Positions 17,167 through 27,314 of a DNA stretch of 48,576 nt are shown here, piece after piece (the first letter of the stretch is position 1; each line of letters begins with the position of its first letter). Source of the stretch: Rhodobiaceae bacterium (GTDB lineage: Bacteria; Pseudomonadota; Alphaproteobacteria; Rhizobiales; JANQQB01); assembly GCA_028285165.1 (NCBI GenBank), contig JANQQB010000410.1, forward strand, positions 1 through 48,576, read 5' to 3'. The notes under the pieces were generated by a model. It was not told the DNA's origin. It worked only from the letters and a program-made list of their open reading frames with translations, and ran no database searches. Made by a program: the position numbers and the translations under genes.

Positions 17167-18798
17167 TCAGCGGTTTTTTTCCATGAAGGCCTGAATGAGC
17201 CCACGGGTCGATGCATCGCGAGACTCGGGCGATGTCGTACCGCGGAGCATGGGCAGGATTTCCTTGGCGAGCTTTTTGCCCAGTTCCACGCCCCATTGAT
17301 CGAAGGAATTGATCCCCCAGATCACGCCCTGCACAAACACCTTATGCTCGTAAAGTGCGATCAGCATGCCGAGCGTTCTGGGATCCAGACGCTCGTAAAT
17401 GATCATGTTGCTCGGCCGGTTGCCCGGCATCACCTTGTGCGGCACCAGGTGTGCGATGTCTTCGTCCGCCATGCCCGATTCCTGGAGGTCGCGACGCACT
17501 TCGGCTTCCGAACGGCCGACCATCAGCGCTTCGGCCTGCGCAAAACAATTCGCCGCCAGCTTGTCGTGATGCTCGGGAAGGCTTTCGTGGTCCCGCAGAG
17601 CGAGCAGAAAATCGACCGGGATAATGTCCGTGCCTTGATGCAGGAGCTGGAAGACCGCGTGCTGACTGTTGGTGCCCGGTTCGCCCCAGACCACCGGACC
17701 GGTCGCGTGCGACAGAAGCGATCCGGTCCGATCGACCCGCTTGCCGTTGCTTTCCATGTCAAGCTGCTGGAGATAGGCCGGGAAGCGGGCAAGGCGCTGG
17801 TCGTAAGGGATCACCGCATGCGACGCAAAGGACCAGATGTTGCGGTACCAGATACCGATCAGCGCCATCATGAATGGAATGTTCTCGCGGATCGGTGCGG
17901 ACTGAAAGTGCTTGTCGACGGATGCGGCACCGGCAAGAAAATCCTGAAACCGGTGATAGCCGATGGCCAGGCAGATCGGCAGACCGATCACCGACCACAA
18001 CGAATAGCGACCGCCGACCCAGTCCCAGAATCCGAACCGCCTGTCTTCGGGTATGCCGAAACCGGAAACCGCCTCCAGATTGGTCGACAGGGCGACAAAG
18101 TGCGATCCGACAGCGTCCTCGCCGAGCGCGTCAGCCAGCCACGACCGGGCCGTCGCCGCGTTCGTCATGGTTTCGTCCGTCGTAAAGCTCTTGGATGCCA
18201 CGAGGAAAAGCGTTTCGGGCGGGTCGAGCCCGTCGAGCATGTCATGCACGTGGGATCCGTCCATGTTGGACAGGAAGTGCAGCCGCGGCCCGTCGTGGTA
18301 GGGGCTGAGGGCCGCGGTCGCAAACGCGGGACCGAGGTCCGACCCGCCGACGCCGATGTTCACGACGTCGCGAAACGGTTTGCCGGTTGCGCCTTTCAGG
18401 TCGCCAGCGCGGATCCGGCCGGAAAACGTGTCCATGCGATGCCGTTCGGCATCGATGTCCGGCATGACGTCGCGCCCATCCACGACCGGTCCAGCTTCGG
18501 CAAAGCTGCGCAGCGCAGTATGCAAGACGGCACGGCGTTCCGTCTCGTTGATGATCGCGCCGGAAAACATCTCGTCTCTGCGGGCTTCGACGGCCGCGGC
18601 CTGGGCAAGCCCGGCCAGCAGGTCGATGGTTTTTGATGTCACCCGATTTTTGGAGAAGTCGAAGAGCAGCGTATCAAGGCGCAGGGAGAAGGAATCGAAC
18701 CGGTCGGGATCAGAAGCGAACAGATCCCGCATGGCGAGGGTTTCGAGTTCCGTGCGGTGGGCGACGAGATGTTTGATGTGTTCCGGAAGGTTTCGCAT
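17167..18798 (-). CDS. pgi: Glucose-6-phosphate isomerase
   Basis: A 543-residue cytoplasmic isomerase interconverting glucose-6-phosphate and fructose-6-phosphate. Family signatures are GVGGSDLGPAF (substrate phosphate loop), the SKSFTTDETMTNA segment and NSFDQWGVELGK near the C-terminus. ATG 18798 gives the normal start; an upstream in-frame ATG at 18870 would run into eda. It is 31 bp after eda. With zwf, pgl and eda it forms a cluster that feeds fructose-6-phosphate back into the Entner-Doudoroff route. Confidence 0.95.
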   Translation of the reverse strand: MRNLPEHIKHLVAHRTELETLAMRDLFASDPDRFDSFSLRLDTLLFDFSKNRVTSKTIDLLAGLAQAAAVEARRDEMFSGAIINETERRAVLHTALRSFAEAGPVVDGRDVMPDIDAERHRMDTFSGRIRAGDLKGATGKPFRDVVNIGVGGSDLGPAFATAALSPYHDGPRLHFLSNMDGSHVHDMLDGLDPPETLFLVASKSFTTDETMTNAATARSWLADALGEDAVGSHFVALSTNLEAVSGFGIPEDRRFGFWDWVGGRYSLWSVIGLPICLAIGYHRFQDFLAGAASVDKHFQSAPIRENIPFMMALIGIWYRNIWSFASHAVIPYDQRLARFPAYLQQLDMESNGKRVDRTGSLLSHATGPVVWGEPGTNSQHAVFQLLHQGTDIIPVDFLLALRDHESLPEHHDKLAANCFAQAEALMVGRSEAEVRRDLQESGMADEDIAHLVPHKVMPGNRPSNMIIYERLDPRTLGMLIALYEHKVFVQGVIWGINSFDQWGVELGKKLAKEILPMLRGTTSPESRDASTRGLIQAFMEKNR

Positions 18799-18829
18799 GG
18801 GGGTCCCGTCCGTGTTGTGCCGGTCGGGA

Positions 18830-19477
18830 TCAATCGCCGGTGCGACCCAGGCCGGCCGCCTGTCGCGCAAGCGCGGTTACGGCCGCCCAGTCGCCGTGCG
18901 CTACGCTGTCTTTCGGCGCCACCCAGGAGCCGCCGACACAAATCACGTTCGAAAGCGCGAGGTAGGTGCCTGCGTTGTTCGCATCGACGCCGCCGGTCGG
19001 GCAGAACCGGATATCCGGCAAAGGGGATTGCAGGGCCTTGAGATAGGCTGCTCCGCCGGCCGGGCCGGCGGGAAAGAACTTCTGGAGCGCGAAACCCCGC
19101 TCGCAAAGCGTCATCGCTTCGCTGGCGCTGGCCGCGCCGGGCAGAAGCGGAATTGAAGAGGCGGCGGCTGCATCGAGGAGATCCGGTGTCGATCCGGGCG
19201 AGACAGCGAAGCGTGCTCCGGCCTGTTCGCAGGCTTCCAGATGGGAGGCGTTTCGGACCGTGCCGGCGCCGACAATAGCACCTTCGACCGCCTCGCCGAT
19301 TGCCCGAACAGCGTCAAGGGCCGCGGGTGTCCGCAAGGTGATTTCGATTGCCGGCAATGCGCCGGCGACCAGGGCCGTGGCAAGTCCGACGGCCTGGTCG
19401 ACATTCTCCACCACCAGCACCGGCACAACCGGCGCACGCGACAGGATGTCTTCTAGTATGGCGTGTTTGGTGTCCAT
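18830..19477 (-). CDS. eda: 2-keto-3-deoxy-6-phosphogluconate aldolase
   Basis: A 215-residue aldolase that splits KDPG into pyruvate and glyceraldehyde-3-phosphate, the last step of the Entner-Doudoroff pathway. The catalytic Glu45 (PAIEITLRT) and Schiff-base Lys133 (LQKFFPAG) occupy the same positions as in the E. coli enzyme, and VGAGTV and CPTGGV also match. ATG 19477 is the family start; the frame extends to 19561 inside pgl. It is 4 bp after pgl. The dehydratase gene edd, which makes its substrate, is not adjacent. Confidence 0.95.
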   Translation of the reverse strand: MDTKHAILEDILSRAPVVPVLVVENVDQAVGLATALVAGALPAIEITLRTPAALDAVRAIGEAVEGAIVGAGTVRNASHLEACEQAGARFAVSPGSTPDLLDAAAASSIPLLPGAASASEAMTLCERGFALQKFFPAGPAGGAAYLKALQSPLPDIRFCPTGGVDANNAGTYLALSNVICVGGSWVAPKDSVAHGDWAAVTALARQAAGLGRTGD

Positions 19478-19481
19478 GTGT

Positions 19482-20180
19482 CTATTCCGACCAATAGGTG
19501 ACAAGCGGCTTGTCCGGCTCCGCCGCCAGGGCGCAGATCGGGTATTGAAGCGGGTCTCCACTGGCGAGCGCCTTGTCCAGTACCGTCTGCTTTTCAGCGC
19601 CTTGGATGTGCAGAATGCGGAGGCGTGCCTGTCTCAGCGCTCTCACCGTGAGCGTCATGCGGGGCTCGCCCGCCCCGGGTGCATTCATCGCCGAGAGGAG
19701 TGTTGCCGCGCCCGGATCGAGCGCTTCGGGCAGCCGGTCGCCCGCCGGAAACAGGGAGGCGGTATGTCCGTCCGTTCCCATGCCGAGAATGACCACATCG
19801 AGATTGCCGACAAGCGCTGCAAGGGTTCCTTCCAGGGCGTCGACGGCCGCTTCGGGTGTCTCCGTGCCGGTGTAGAGGCCGCTAAACCCGGCCGCTTCCG
19901 CTCGCTCGCGCAGAAGGAGATTCCGGACCATGGCGGCGTTCGACCGCGTGTCGCTTTCTGGAACCCAACGCTCGTCAACCAGCGTGACGGTTACCCTGTT
20001 CCAGGCAAGCGCCTGTCGGCACAATTCGGAGAAAAAGAGCGCCGGTGTCGAGCCGCCGGAAACCGCGAGCGCGGCGGTACCGCGGTCGGCGACCGCCACA
20101 CGAAGGTCGGTTGCGACCCGGTCGGCAAGGGCCGCGGCGAGGGCCTCCGCCGAGGCGAATGTCTGTAAGTCGAGGTTCAC
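19482..20180 (-). CDS. pgl: 6-phosphogluconolactonase (DevB/SOL type)
   Basis: A 232-residue lactonase that hydrolyses 6-phosphogluconolactone to 6-phosphogluconate. Family marks are AVSGGSTPALFF near the N-terminus, LVDERWVPESDTRSN, and ILGMGTDGHTASLFP. Its ATG overlaps the zwf stop by 4 nt (ATGA), so it is translationally coupled to the enzyme that makes its substrate. eda follows after 4 bp. Confidence 0.94.
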   Translation of the reverse strand: MNLDLQTFASAEALAAALADRVATDLRVAVADRGTAALAVSGGSTPALFFSELCRQALAWNRVTVTLVDERWVPESDTRSNAAMVRNLLLRERAEAAGFSGLYTGTETPEAAVDALEGTLAALVGNLDVVILGMGTDGHTASLFPAGDRLPEALDPGAATLLSAMNAPGAGEPRMTLTVRALRQARLRILHIQGAEKQTVLDKALASGDPLQYPICALAAEPDKPLVTYWSE

Positions 20181-21655
20181 AGCACGTCCTCGTGCCAGGT
20201 TCGGCCGTCGCGCTCGATCAGCGCGATCGAAGCTGACGGTCCCCAGGTGCCGGCCCGGTAGCCGTTCACCTTCTGGCCGGTGCGTTCCCAGGCGTCCAGG
20301 ATCGGATCGATCCAGTCCCAGGCCGCATCGACCTCGTCGCGACGCATGAACAGGGTCGGATTACCTCTCAAGACGTCCATCAACAGTCTCTCATAGGCAT
20401 CGGGGCTGCGCACATTGAAGGCATCCTGGAACGCCATGTCGAGGGGCACCTTGCGTAGCCGCATGCCGCCGGGACCGGGGTCCTTGATCATGATCGACAA
20501 TTCCACGCCTTCGTTCGGTTGCAGGCGGATGATCAGCTTGTTGCTGGTGATTTCGCCGGCGGACGATCCGAAGATCGAATGCGGGATCGCCTTGAAGTGC
20601 ACGACGAGATCCGATGTCCGCGTGGCCAAGCGCTTGCCCGTGCGCAAGTAAAACGGTACGCCCGCCCACCGCCAGTTCTCGACTTCCGCCTTCAGGGCGA
20701 CAAAAGTCTCCGTCATGCTCGAAGCGGGACCGATCTCGTCGACATAGGCCGGCACGGCGCCGCCCTGGGACGCGCCGGCTTGGTACTGGCCGCGCACAGT
20801 GACCAGCGAAGCGTTGGATTCGTCGATTGGCCTCAGCGCCCTCAGGATCTTCAGTTTTTCATCACGCACGGCATTGGCGTTGAACGCGGCCGGCGGCTCC
20901 ATCGCCACCAGGCAGAGCAATTGCAGGATATGGTTTTGAACCATGTCCCGAAGCGCGCCGGCGGTGTCGTAATAGGGACCGCGGGAGCCGACGCCGAGAG
21001 ATTCGGCGACGGTGATCTGTACATGATCGATATGGGCGGAATTCCAGAGCGGCTCGAACAGGGCGTTTGCAAAACGCAGGGCCATCAGATTCTGGACCGT
21101 TTCCTTGCCGAGGTAATGGTCGATGCGGAAGACGCGATCCTCGGAAAAGACCTGACCGATGGCGGCGTTCGTCGTGCGGGCCGAATCGCCGTCATGACCA
21201 ATCGGTTTTTCAATCACCACCCGGGTCGCATCGGTGTCCATCGCCATGGATCCGATGCGCTGGCAGATCGGCCCGAACAGGTTCGGAGCCACGGCCAGAT
21301 AAAATGCACGTACCGGATTGGAGTCCGTATCCAGAAACGTCTTCAAATCGTCCCAGCCGGCATCGGCAGAGGCGTCCGCGCGGACAAAATGAAGCTTGTC
21401 AAGAAACGCCTTGATGCCTTCCTGGCGCGTATGGGCATCGTCGACATGGTCCTTGAGAGCGTCGGCGACGCTGGATCGAAAGGCGTCCTGGCTTTGGTCG
21501 CGGCGTGATACCGCGATGATCCGGCTGCTTTCTGGAAGCTGCCCATCTCCGTCACGATGAAACAGCCCCGGATAAAGCTTCCGGTAGGCGAGATCGCCCG
21601 TGCCGCCGAAAACGACGAGGTCAAACGGATCGACGGCAATGAAGCGACTGACCAT
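20177..21655 (-). CDS. zwf: Glucose-6-phosphate 1-dehydrogenase
   Basis: A 492-residue NAD(P)-dependent enzyme oxidising glucose-6-phosphate to 6-phosphogluconolactone. The dinucleotide motif GGTGDLA is at residues 17-23 and the active-site RIDHYLGKE at 177-185, with the substrate His in it. FNANAVRDEKLK and the RTGKRL region also match. It heads the zwf-pgl-eda-pgi run. Its promoter should lie in the 248-bp gap to secA; I see no convincing one. Confidence 0.96.
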   Translation of the reverse strand: MVSRFIAVDPFDLVVFGGTGDLAYRKLYPGLFHRDGDGQLPESSRIIAVSRRDQSQDAFRSSVADALKDHVDDAHTRQEGIKAFLDKLHFVRADASADAGWDDLKTFLDTDSNPVRAFYLAVAPNLFGPICQRIGSMAMDTDATRVVIEKPIGHDGDSARTTNAAIGQVFSEDRVFRIDHYLGKETVQNLMALRFANALFEPLWNSAHIDHVQITVAESLGVGSRGPYYDTAGALRDMVQNHILQLLCLVAMEPPAAFNANAVRDEKLKILRALRPIDESNASLVTVRGQYQAGASQGGAVPAYVDEIGPASSMTETFVALKAEVENWRWAGVPFYLRTGKRLATRTSDLVVHFKAIPHSIFGSSAGEITSNKLIIRLQPNEGVELSIMIKDPGPGGMRLRKVPLDMAFQDAFNVRSPDAYERLLMDVLRGNPTLFMRRDEVDAAWDWIDPILDAWERTGQKVNGYRAGTWGPSASIALIERDGRTWHEDVL

Positions 21656-21903
21656 CGGGGCCCCTCGGTTGCACGGATTCCATCCACGGAACGAGACCGG
21701 TTCCGGGTTGCTGGATCAAGACGGGTGGCACGCGAAACGGCGCCGGGGGGTGGGCAGATGCCGGTGTGGCTCAGTACGACGGAACCGGGTTACCGCTGCC
21801 CATAGCGGGCTTTTGTACCGGATTTACGTCAAAAACGCGACCGCGCCCCGACCGGCCGCCGAAGCGACCGTCCCGGAGCCTTCAAAATCCGTCGGGAGCG
21901 GAA

Positions 21904-24714
21904 TTACAACGCGCCGTGGCAGTGTTTGTACTTTTTGCCCGAACCGCAGGGGCACAACGCGTTACGCGGAACCTTGCCCCATGTGGACGGGTCCGTGGGA
22001 TCGAGGGCTACGTTTTGCGGCCTGTTGCGCACCGGGCTGGCCTTGGCCGGGGCTTCGGCGATCATCGTGCCGCCGCCCTGTTCGAAGTCCATGGCCTCGC
22101 CGCCGGCATCGGCCAGTTCGGCATGTTGAGCGCTGAATTCGGAAAAGTCCTCGTCCGGCAATTGCGTCGGCGGGGAATCCATCAATTCCACCCGCATCAT
22201 CTGCGCGGTCACGGCCTCGCGCAATTGTGTCAGCATCGCCTCGAACAGGGAGAACGATTCGGTCTTGTATTCCTGCAATGGATCGCGTTGCGCGTAGCCC
22301 CGGAAGCCGATCACAGAGCGCAGGCTTTCCAGCGCCTGCAAATGGTCCCGCCACAAATGGTCGAGCGTTTGCAGGAGAATGGTCTTTTCGACCTGACGCA
22401 TGATTTCCGGACTGTACTTCGCCACTTTCTGAGCCGCGGCGCGGTCGGCCGCTTCCTTGACGCGTTCGCGCACTTCCTCGTCCGCGATGCCTTCTTCCTT
22501 CGCCCAGTCCGGGATCGGCAGGTCAAGGTTGAGAACCGCCTGGACGCGTTCGCGCAGCTTGTCGGTCTCCCATTGTTCCGGATAGGCCTTTTCGGGAATG
22601 TATTCCGACACCAAGCCGTCGATCACGTCGTGGCGCATGTCGGAAACGGTTTCGGCGACCGTCTCGCCGTCCATGAGTTCGATCCGCTGCTCGAAGACGA
22701 CCTTGCGCTGGTCGTTCATGACATCGTCGAACTTCAGAAGATTCTTCCGGATGTCGAAGTTGCGGGCTTCCACCTTCTTCTGGGCACGCTCCAGGGCGGT
22801 GTTGATCCACGGGTGAACGATCGCCTCGCCTTCCTCCAGGCCGAGTTTCTTCAGCATGCCGTCCATCTTGTCGGAGCCGAAGATCCGCATCAGGTCGTCC
22901 TGGAGCGAAAGGAAGAAAGTCGAATGCCCAGGGTCGCCCTGGCGCCCGGAGCGTCCGCGCAGTTGGTTGTCGATGCGCCGGCTTTCATGGCGCTCGGTCG
23001 CGATGACGTACAGGCCGCCGGCCTCGAGCGCGGTTTCCCTGAGACGCGCGACGTCGGCCCGGATATGCGCTTCCTTTTCAGTGCGTTTCGGACCCTCGGG
23101 CATATCGTCGAGCTCCTGGCGGATGCGCATATCGGCATTGCCGCCAAGCTGGATGTCGGTGCCGCGACCCGCCATGTTGGTGGCGATGGTCACCGCCCCC
23201 GGAATGCCGGCCTGGGCGATGATGAAGGCTTCCTGCTCGTGATACCGGGCATTCAGGACCTGGAACACCATTTCCTTCTTGGTGCCGGTATCCCCGTCAT
23301 AGAGCGACGAGAAATCCCGCTGGCGGAAACCGGATTTCTTCAGGAGATCGGCAACGAGTTCGGATTTTTCGATCGATGTCGTACCGACGAGAACCGGTTG
23401 GCCGCGGCCCTTGCATTCCTTGATCAGGTCGACGATCGCCTTGTGCTTTTCCTCGACCGTCCGGTACACCTCGTCGTCGTCGTCGATCCGCACCACCGAG
23501 ACATTGGTCGGGATTTCCATGACGTCGAGCCGATAGATGTCGGAAAACTCGTCCGCTTCGGTCATGGCGGTACCGGTCATGCCGGCGAGCTTGTCGTACA
23601 TACGGAAATAGTTCTGGAAGGTGACCGAGGCGAGCGTCTGGTTTTCCGGCTGGATGGAAACGCCTTCCTTGGCCTCCAGGGCCTGGTGCAGACCCTCCGA
23701 AAAGCGCCGGCCCGGCATCATGCGTCCGGTGAATTCATCGATAATGATCACCTCGTCGTTCTTGACGATGTAATCCTTGTCGCGCTGAAACAGCTTATGG
23801 GCTCGGATCGCCTGGTTCAGGTGATGCACGATCGTGACGTTTTCCACGTCGTAGAGCGAGTCCGACTTGAGCAGTCCGCCTTCCGAGAGCATCACTTCGA
23901 GCTTTTCGTTACCGGCTTCGGTAAAGCTCGCCGACCGCTGCTTTTCGTCGATTTCGTAATGTTCCGGCTCAAGAGCCGGAATGTAGCTGTCGACCGTGCG
24001 ATAGAAGTCCGTCCGGTCTTCGACCGGGCCGGAGATGATCAACGGCGTGCGGGCCTCGTCGATGAGGATCGAATCGACCTCATCGACAATCGCGAAATTG
24101 TGGCCGCGCTGCACCATCGAATCCCGGTCGTGCTTCATGTTGTCGCGCAGATAATCGAAGCCGAATTCGTTGTTCGTGCCGTAGGTGATGTCGGCATGAT
24201 AGGCGCGGCGGCGCTCCTGATCGTCGAGGCCGTGGACGATGACGCCAACAGACAGACCGAGGAACCGGTAGATCTCGCCCATCCATTCGGAATCCCGCGA
24301 GGCGAGATAGTCGTTCACCGTGACAACGTGGACGCCGCGTTCGGCCAAAGCGTTCAGATAGACCGGAAGCGTTGCGACGAGCGTCTTGCCCTCGCCGGTC
24401 TTCATTTCCGAGATCCTGCCGTCGTGCAGCACCATACCGCCGATCAACTGGACGTCGTAATGCCGCTGGCCAAGCGTGCGCTTGGCAGCTTCCCGCACGG
24501 TGGCGAAGGCCGGAACGAGCAGATCATCCAGCTTGCGGCCGTCGCGAATTTCCTGCCTGAACGTCTCGGTGCGCAACCGCAGGTCTTCGTCGCTGAGCGC
24601 TTCGAGTTCCGGCTCCAGCGCATTGATCTGGTCGACTTTCGCGCGATAGGGTTTCAGCCGGCGTTCGTTGGAATTGCCGAACACTTTTTGCGCGATCTTG
24701 CCAAGGCCGAGCAT
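21904..24714 (-). CDS. secA: Preprotein translocase ATPase SecA
   Basis: A 936-residue motor that drives unfolded preproteins through SecYEG. The Walker A MKTGEGKT is at residues 104-111, [16 protein letters not shown] carries the DEAD-like box, and [13 protein letters not shown] is motif VI-like. The C-terminal [14 protein letters not shown] (Cys921, Cys923, Cys932, His933) is the zinc finger that binds SecB and phospholipid. It is divergent from a secreted PPIase gene. Slightly longer than E. coli SecA, within family range. Confidence 0.97.
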   Translation of the reverse strand: MLGLGKIAQKVFGNSNERRLKPYRAKVDQINALEPELEALSDEDLRLRTETFRQEIRDGRKLDDLLVPAFATVREAAKRTLGQRHYDVQLIGGMVLHDGRISEMKTGEGKTLVATLPVYLNALAERGVHVVTVNDYLASRDSEWMGEIYRFLGLSVGVIVHGLDDQERRRAYHADITYGTNNEFGFDYLRDNMKHDRDSMVQRGHNFAIVDEVDSILIDEARTPLIISGPVEDRTDFYRTVDSYIPALEPEHYEIDEKQRSASFTEAGNEKLEVMLSEGGLLKSDSLYDVENVTIVHHLNQAIRAHKLFQRDKDYIVKNDEVIIIDEFTGRMMPGRRFSEGLHQALEAKEGVSIQPENQTLASVTFQNYFRMYDKLAGMTGTAMTEADEFSDIYRLDVMEIPTNVSVVRIDDDDEVYRTVEEKHKAIVDLIKECKGRGQPVLVGTTSIEKSELVADLLKKSGFRQRDFSSLYDGDTGTKKEMVFQVLNARYHEQEAFIIAQAGIPGAVTIATNMAGRGTDIQLGGNADMRIRQELDDMPEGPKRTEKEAHIRADVARLRETALEAGGLYVIATERHESRRIDNQLRGRSGRQGDPGHSTFFLSLQDDLMRIFGSDKMDGMLKKLGLEEGEAIVHPWINTALERAQKKVEARNFDIRKNLLKFDDVMNDQRKVVFEQRIELMDGETVAETVSDMRHDVIDGLVSEYIPEKAYPEQWETDKLRERVQAVLNLDLPIPDWAKEEGIADEEVRERVKEAADRAAAQKVAKYSPEIMRQVEKTILLQTLDHLWRDHLQALESLRSVIGFRGYAQRDPLQEYKTESFSLFEAMLTQLREAVTAQMMRVELMDSPPTQLPDEDFSEFSAQHAELADAGGEAMDFEQGGGTMIAEAPAKASPVRNRPQNVALDPTDPSTWGKVPRNALCPCGSGKKYKHCHGAL

Positions 24715-24980
24715 TATCGGTCCCTTTGTCCTTGCCGCCGGGGCAATCGGCGCGCCGGTCGGATCATGATCAGATAAAAACCATACTTATCGTTTCTCGC
24801 GTCATCAGGAAATGCACGGAAACGAAATCGTGAGAAAACCGCGACCGCGAGAAGTCTTGTCTCGTCTAGACGAGGGGACGCGAGAGAGATAAGAGGGGGG
24901 CAAAGTCTTGTCAATGACGGGCGCGAAACGCCGGTCTGCCCGTCTGCAAGCCGTTTCCCCGGCCGGCCGAAGGATTTTCC
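24715..24980. other. Divergent secA-PPIase intergenic region with palindrome and direct repeats
   Basis: A 266-bp gap between two outward-facing genes. It contains a perfect 14-bp palindrome CTCGTCTAGACGAG (24861-24874) and two copies of AAGTCTTGTC (24852-24861 and 24903-24912) 51 bp apart. No clear sigma-70 pair is evident. The palindrome and repeats are candidates for regulator binding. Confidence 0.4.
24861..24874. promoter_or_regulatory. 14-bp perfect palindrome, candidate operator
   Basis: CTCGTCTAGACGAG has no spacer and sits about 110 bp upstream of the PPIase start. The left AAGTCTTGTC repeat shares its last base with the first base of the palindrome. Confidence 0.35.
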
Positions 24981-25820
24981 ATGATCTTCAAAGCGTGCCG
25001 ACAGGCCGCCGTAGCGGCGGTGGTGTCCGGTCTTGTTGTTCTCGCGGTCGCCTTTCCCCGCTCTCCCGTTCATGCAGCGCCCGATGACGTGGTCGCCACG
25101 GTGGACGGCACGCCGATCACAGAACGCTATCTGGATCTCGCCGCGGAGGAATTCGCGGAACAATTACAGCGTGTTCCGGCCGATCAGCGCCGCCGGGTCC
25201 TGCTCGACGTGCTCGTCGACATGACCGTTCTGGCCAATGCCGCGCGCCAGGAAAAGCTCAACGAAACCGCCGAGTTCGAAGGACGCATGGCGTTCCTGAC
25301 GACACGAAGCCTGCGCAACGCGTTCTTCCGGAGCCGGATCTCGGGCATGGTGACCGAGGACGACATCAAGGCCCGGTATGAAAAGGACCTTGAAGGATAT
25401 GAGGGGCCGGAAGAAACCCGTGCCAGCCATATTCTCGTGAAGACCGAAGAAGAAGCGGTTGCCGTGATCGCCGAACTCGACAAGGGCTCCGACTTTGCCG
25501 AATTGGCCAAGGAAAAGTCCACGGGCCCATCGGGGCCGAATGGCGGCGATCTCGGCTTCTTCACCAAGGAGCGCATGGTGAAGCCGTTTGCCGATGCCGC
25601 CTTTGCCATGGAACCGGGCAGCTATTCCAAGACACCGGTCCAGACCCAGTTCGGATGGCACGTCATCAAGGTCGAGGAACGGCGCGCGCAGCCCAAACCC
25701 GCTTTGGCCGAAGTACAGGAAGGCATCCGGGGGTCGCTGGTTCGCGAACGGTTTGCCGAAACGCTGAAGACGCTCAAGGACGCGGCCAGCATCGACATCA
25801 AAGAAACCAAGACCGAATAA
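24981..25820 (+). CDS. Periplasmic parvulin-type peptidyl-prolyl isomerase (SurA/PrsA-like)
   Basis: A 279-residue exported foldase. An N-terminal signal peptide with a hydrophobic core is predicted to be cleaved after Ala32 (PVHA-AP). A SurA-N-like helical region precedes a rotamase domain at about residues 147-234, with ASHILVKTEEEA, the GGDLGFF motif and TQFGWHVIKVEER. It assists proline isomerisation and folding of periplasmic or outer-membrane proteins. It is divergent from secA. It could equally be named PrsA-like or PpiD-like; the substrate set is unknown. Confidence 0.9.
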   Translation: MIFKACRQAAVAAVVSGLVVLAVAFPRSPVHAAPDDVVATVDGTPITERYLDLAAEEFAEQLQRVPADQRRRVLLDVLVDMTVLANAARQEKLNETAEFEGRMAFLTTRSLRNAFFRSRISGMVTEDDIKARYEKDLEGYEGPEETRASHILVKTEEEAVAVIAELDKGSDFAELAKEKSTGPSGPNGGDLGFFTKERMVKPFADAAFAMEPGSYSKTPVQTQFGWHVIKVEERRAQPKPALAEVQEGIRGSLVRERFAETLKTLKDAASIDIKETKTE

Positions 25821-26081
25821 ACGGTCTGCCGCTGACACCTTGCCGGTCGGGATCCCGTCCCGGCCCGCTCCATGCCAACCGCCGACCAGGGCTTGCGCAA
25901 CCGGTTGCCCTCTGCCGGATGCCGGATCGGCACGTGACGTCCGATATGCCAGACTGCAATCCGAGCCGACTGCGAGCCGGTCGCGGGACCAGCGGCGTTG
26001 CGTGAACGCTTGATCGAAGGGTCCCGTTCCGGCCACACTCCGATTTCGGACCTTCCCTTCTCCATCCGGGCCATCCGCACC

Positions 26082-27314
26082 ATGCCATCCGATATTTCGC
26101 CGTTCGCACCCGATTCCTATTGTACCTGTCCCGAGATCCCCGGCATCCGTCTGGCTACGGTCGAAGCCGGGATCCGGTATTCCGGCCGGCATGACGTGCT
26201 GCTTGCGATTTTTGATCGCCCGACCGCAATTGCCGGCGTCTTCACACAATCCCTGTGCCCGTCGGCACCGGTGGTGTGGTGCCGGGACCGGATGTCCCGC
26301 GGGACCGCAGCAGCGCTGCTGGTCAATTCCGGCAACGCCAATGCCTTTACCGGCCATCGTGGAACCGAGGCGACACGCCTGTCGGCGGATCTGGTCGCTG
26401 AAACACTGGGATGTGCCGCCGACGAGGTGTTTCTCGCGTCGACCGGCGTGATCGGCGAACCGCTTGAAGCGCGCAAATTCGCCGATGTCCTGGCCGGACT
26501 GAAATCCGATGCGCGGGCCGACCGCTACCTCGATGCCGCACGCGCCATCATGACGACCGACACCTATCCGAAACTGGCGACGCGGCGTGTCGATATCGAC
26601 GGCCAGACCTTTCATCTCAACGGCATTGCCAAGGGCTCGGGCATGATTGCGCCCGATATGGCGACCATGCTCGCATTCGTGTTTACAGACGCGCCGCTTG
26701 CCGCGCCGGTCATGCAAAAGCTGCTGTCGCAGGCTGTCGACAGAAGCTTCAACGCCATCACGGTCGACAGCGACACGTCGACGAGCGACACGGTCCTGAT
26801 GTTTTCACAGCCGCCATCCGGGGTGCTGGCGGTGGACGATTCCGATGATGCGCTCGCTCGGGCTGTCGGTGCCGCTCTCGCCGATCTCTGCACAGAACTC
26901 GCGCACGGGATCGTCAAAGACGGCGAAGGCGCAAGCAAGTTCGTTGAAATCGAAGTCACCGGCGCTCAGTCGGATGCGTCGGCCAAGCGAATTGGCCTGT
27001 CGATCGCCAATTCGCCGCTGGTCAAGACGGCCATTGCCGGAGAGGACGCGAATTGGGGGCGTGTGGTCATGGCGGTCGGCAAGGCCGGTGAACCGGCCGA
27101 CCGGGACCGTCTTGCGATCCGGTTCGGCGATATCCGGGTTGCGGCCGATGGTGAACGCGATCCCACCTACAACGAGGACGACGTCTCGGCATATATGAAG
27201 GCGGACGAGATCCGGATGTCGGTGGATGTGGGCGTGGGGACGGGGACCGCCCGGGTGTGGACCTGCGATTTCACCAAGGCCTATATCGCGATCAACGCGG
27301 ATTACCGGTCCTGA
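26082..27314 (+). CDS. argJ: Bifunctional ornithine acetyltransferase/N-acetylglutamate synthase
   Basis: A 410-residue arginine-pathway enzyme that moves the acetyl group of N-acetylornithine to glutamate, recycling acetyl. It self-cleaves before the nucleophilic Thr; here Ala194-Thr195 in PDMATMLAF is the expected site, giving alpha and beta chains. [11 protein letters not shown] and AKGSGMIAP are also diagnostic. The frame is open from 25998, but ATG 26082 gives the usual N-terminus. The stop overlaps the next gene's start (TGATG). The 261 bp before it hold only a GC-rich hairpin after the PPIase gene. Confidence 0.94.
   Translation: MPSDISPFAPDSYCTCPEIPGIRLATVEAGIRYSGRHDVLLAIFDRPTAIAGVFTQSLCPSAPVVWCRDRMSRGTAAALLVNSGNANAFTGHRGTEATRLSADLVAETLGCAADEVFLASTGVIGEPLEARKFADVLAGLKSDARADRYLDAARAIMTTDTYPKLATRRVDIDGQTFHLNGIAKGSGMIAPDMATMLAFVFTDAPLAAPVMQKLLSQAVDRSFNAITVDSDTSTSDTVLMFSQPPSGVLAVDDSDDALARAVGAALADLCTELAHGIVKDGEGASKFVEIEVTGAQSDASAKRIGLSIANSPLVKTAIAGEDANWGRVVMAVGKAGEPADRDRLAIRFGDIRVAADGERDPTYNEDDVSAYMKADEIRMSVDVGVGTGTARVWTCDFTKAYIAINADYRS

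Noticed and set aside
16513-18636. 707-codon plus-strand open frame
   Set aside because: It is antisense to pgi and the TerB-like gene and has no recognisable domain.
21795-21825. GCCC/GGGC hairpin followed by TTTT on the plus strand
   Set aside because: Only a 4-bp stem, and no plus-strand gene ends here.
21766-24777. 1,003-codon plus-strand open frame
   Set aside because: It is exactly antisense to secA and shows no family motif.
25842-25864. GCCGG...CCGGC hairpin after the PPIase gene as an intrinsic terminator
   Set aside because: The stem is short and no T-run follows; it is an ordinary GC-rich fold.
25164-26717. 517-codon minus-strand open frame
   Set aside because: It is a shadow of the PPIase and argJ genes, both of which have clear motifs and starts.
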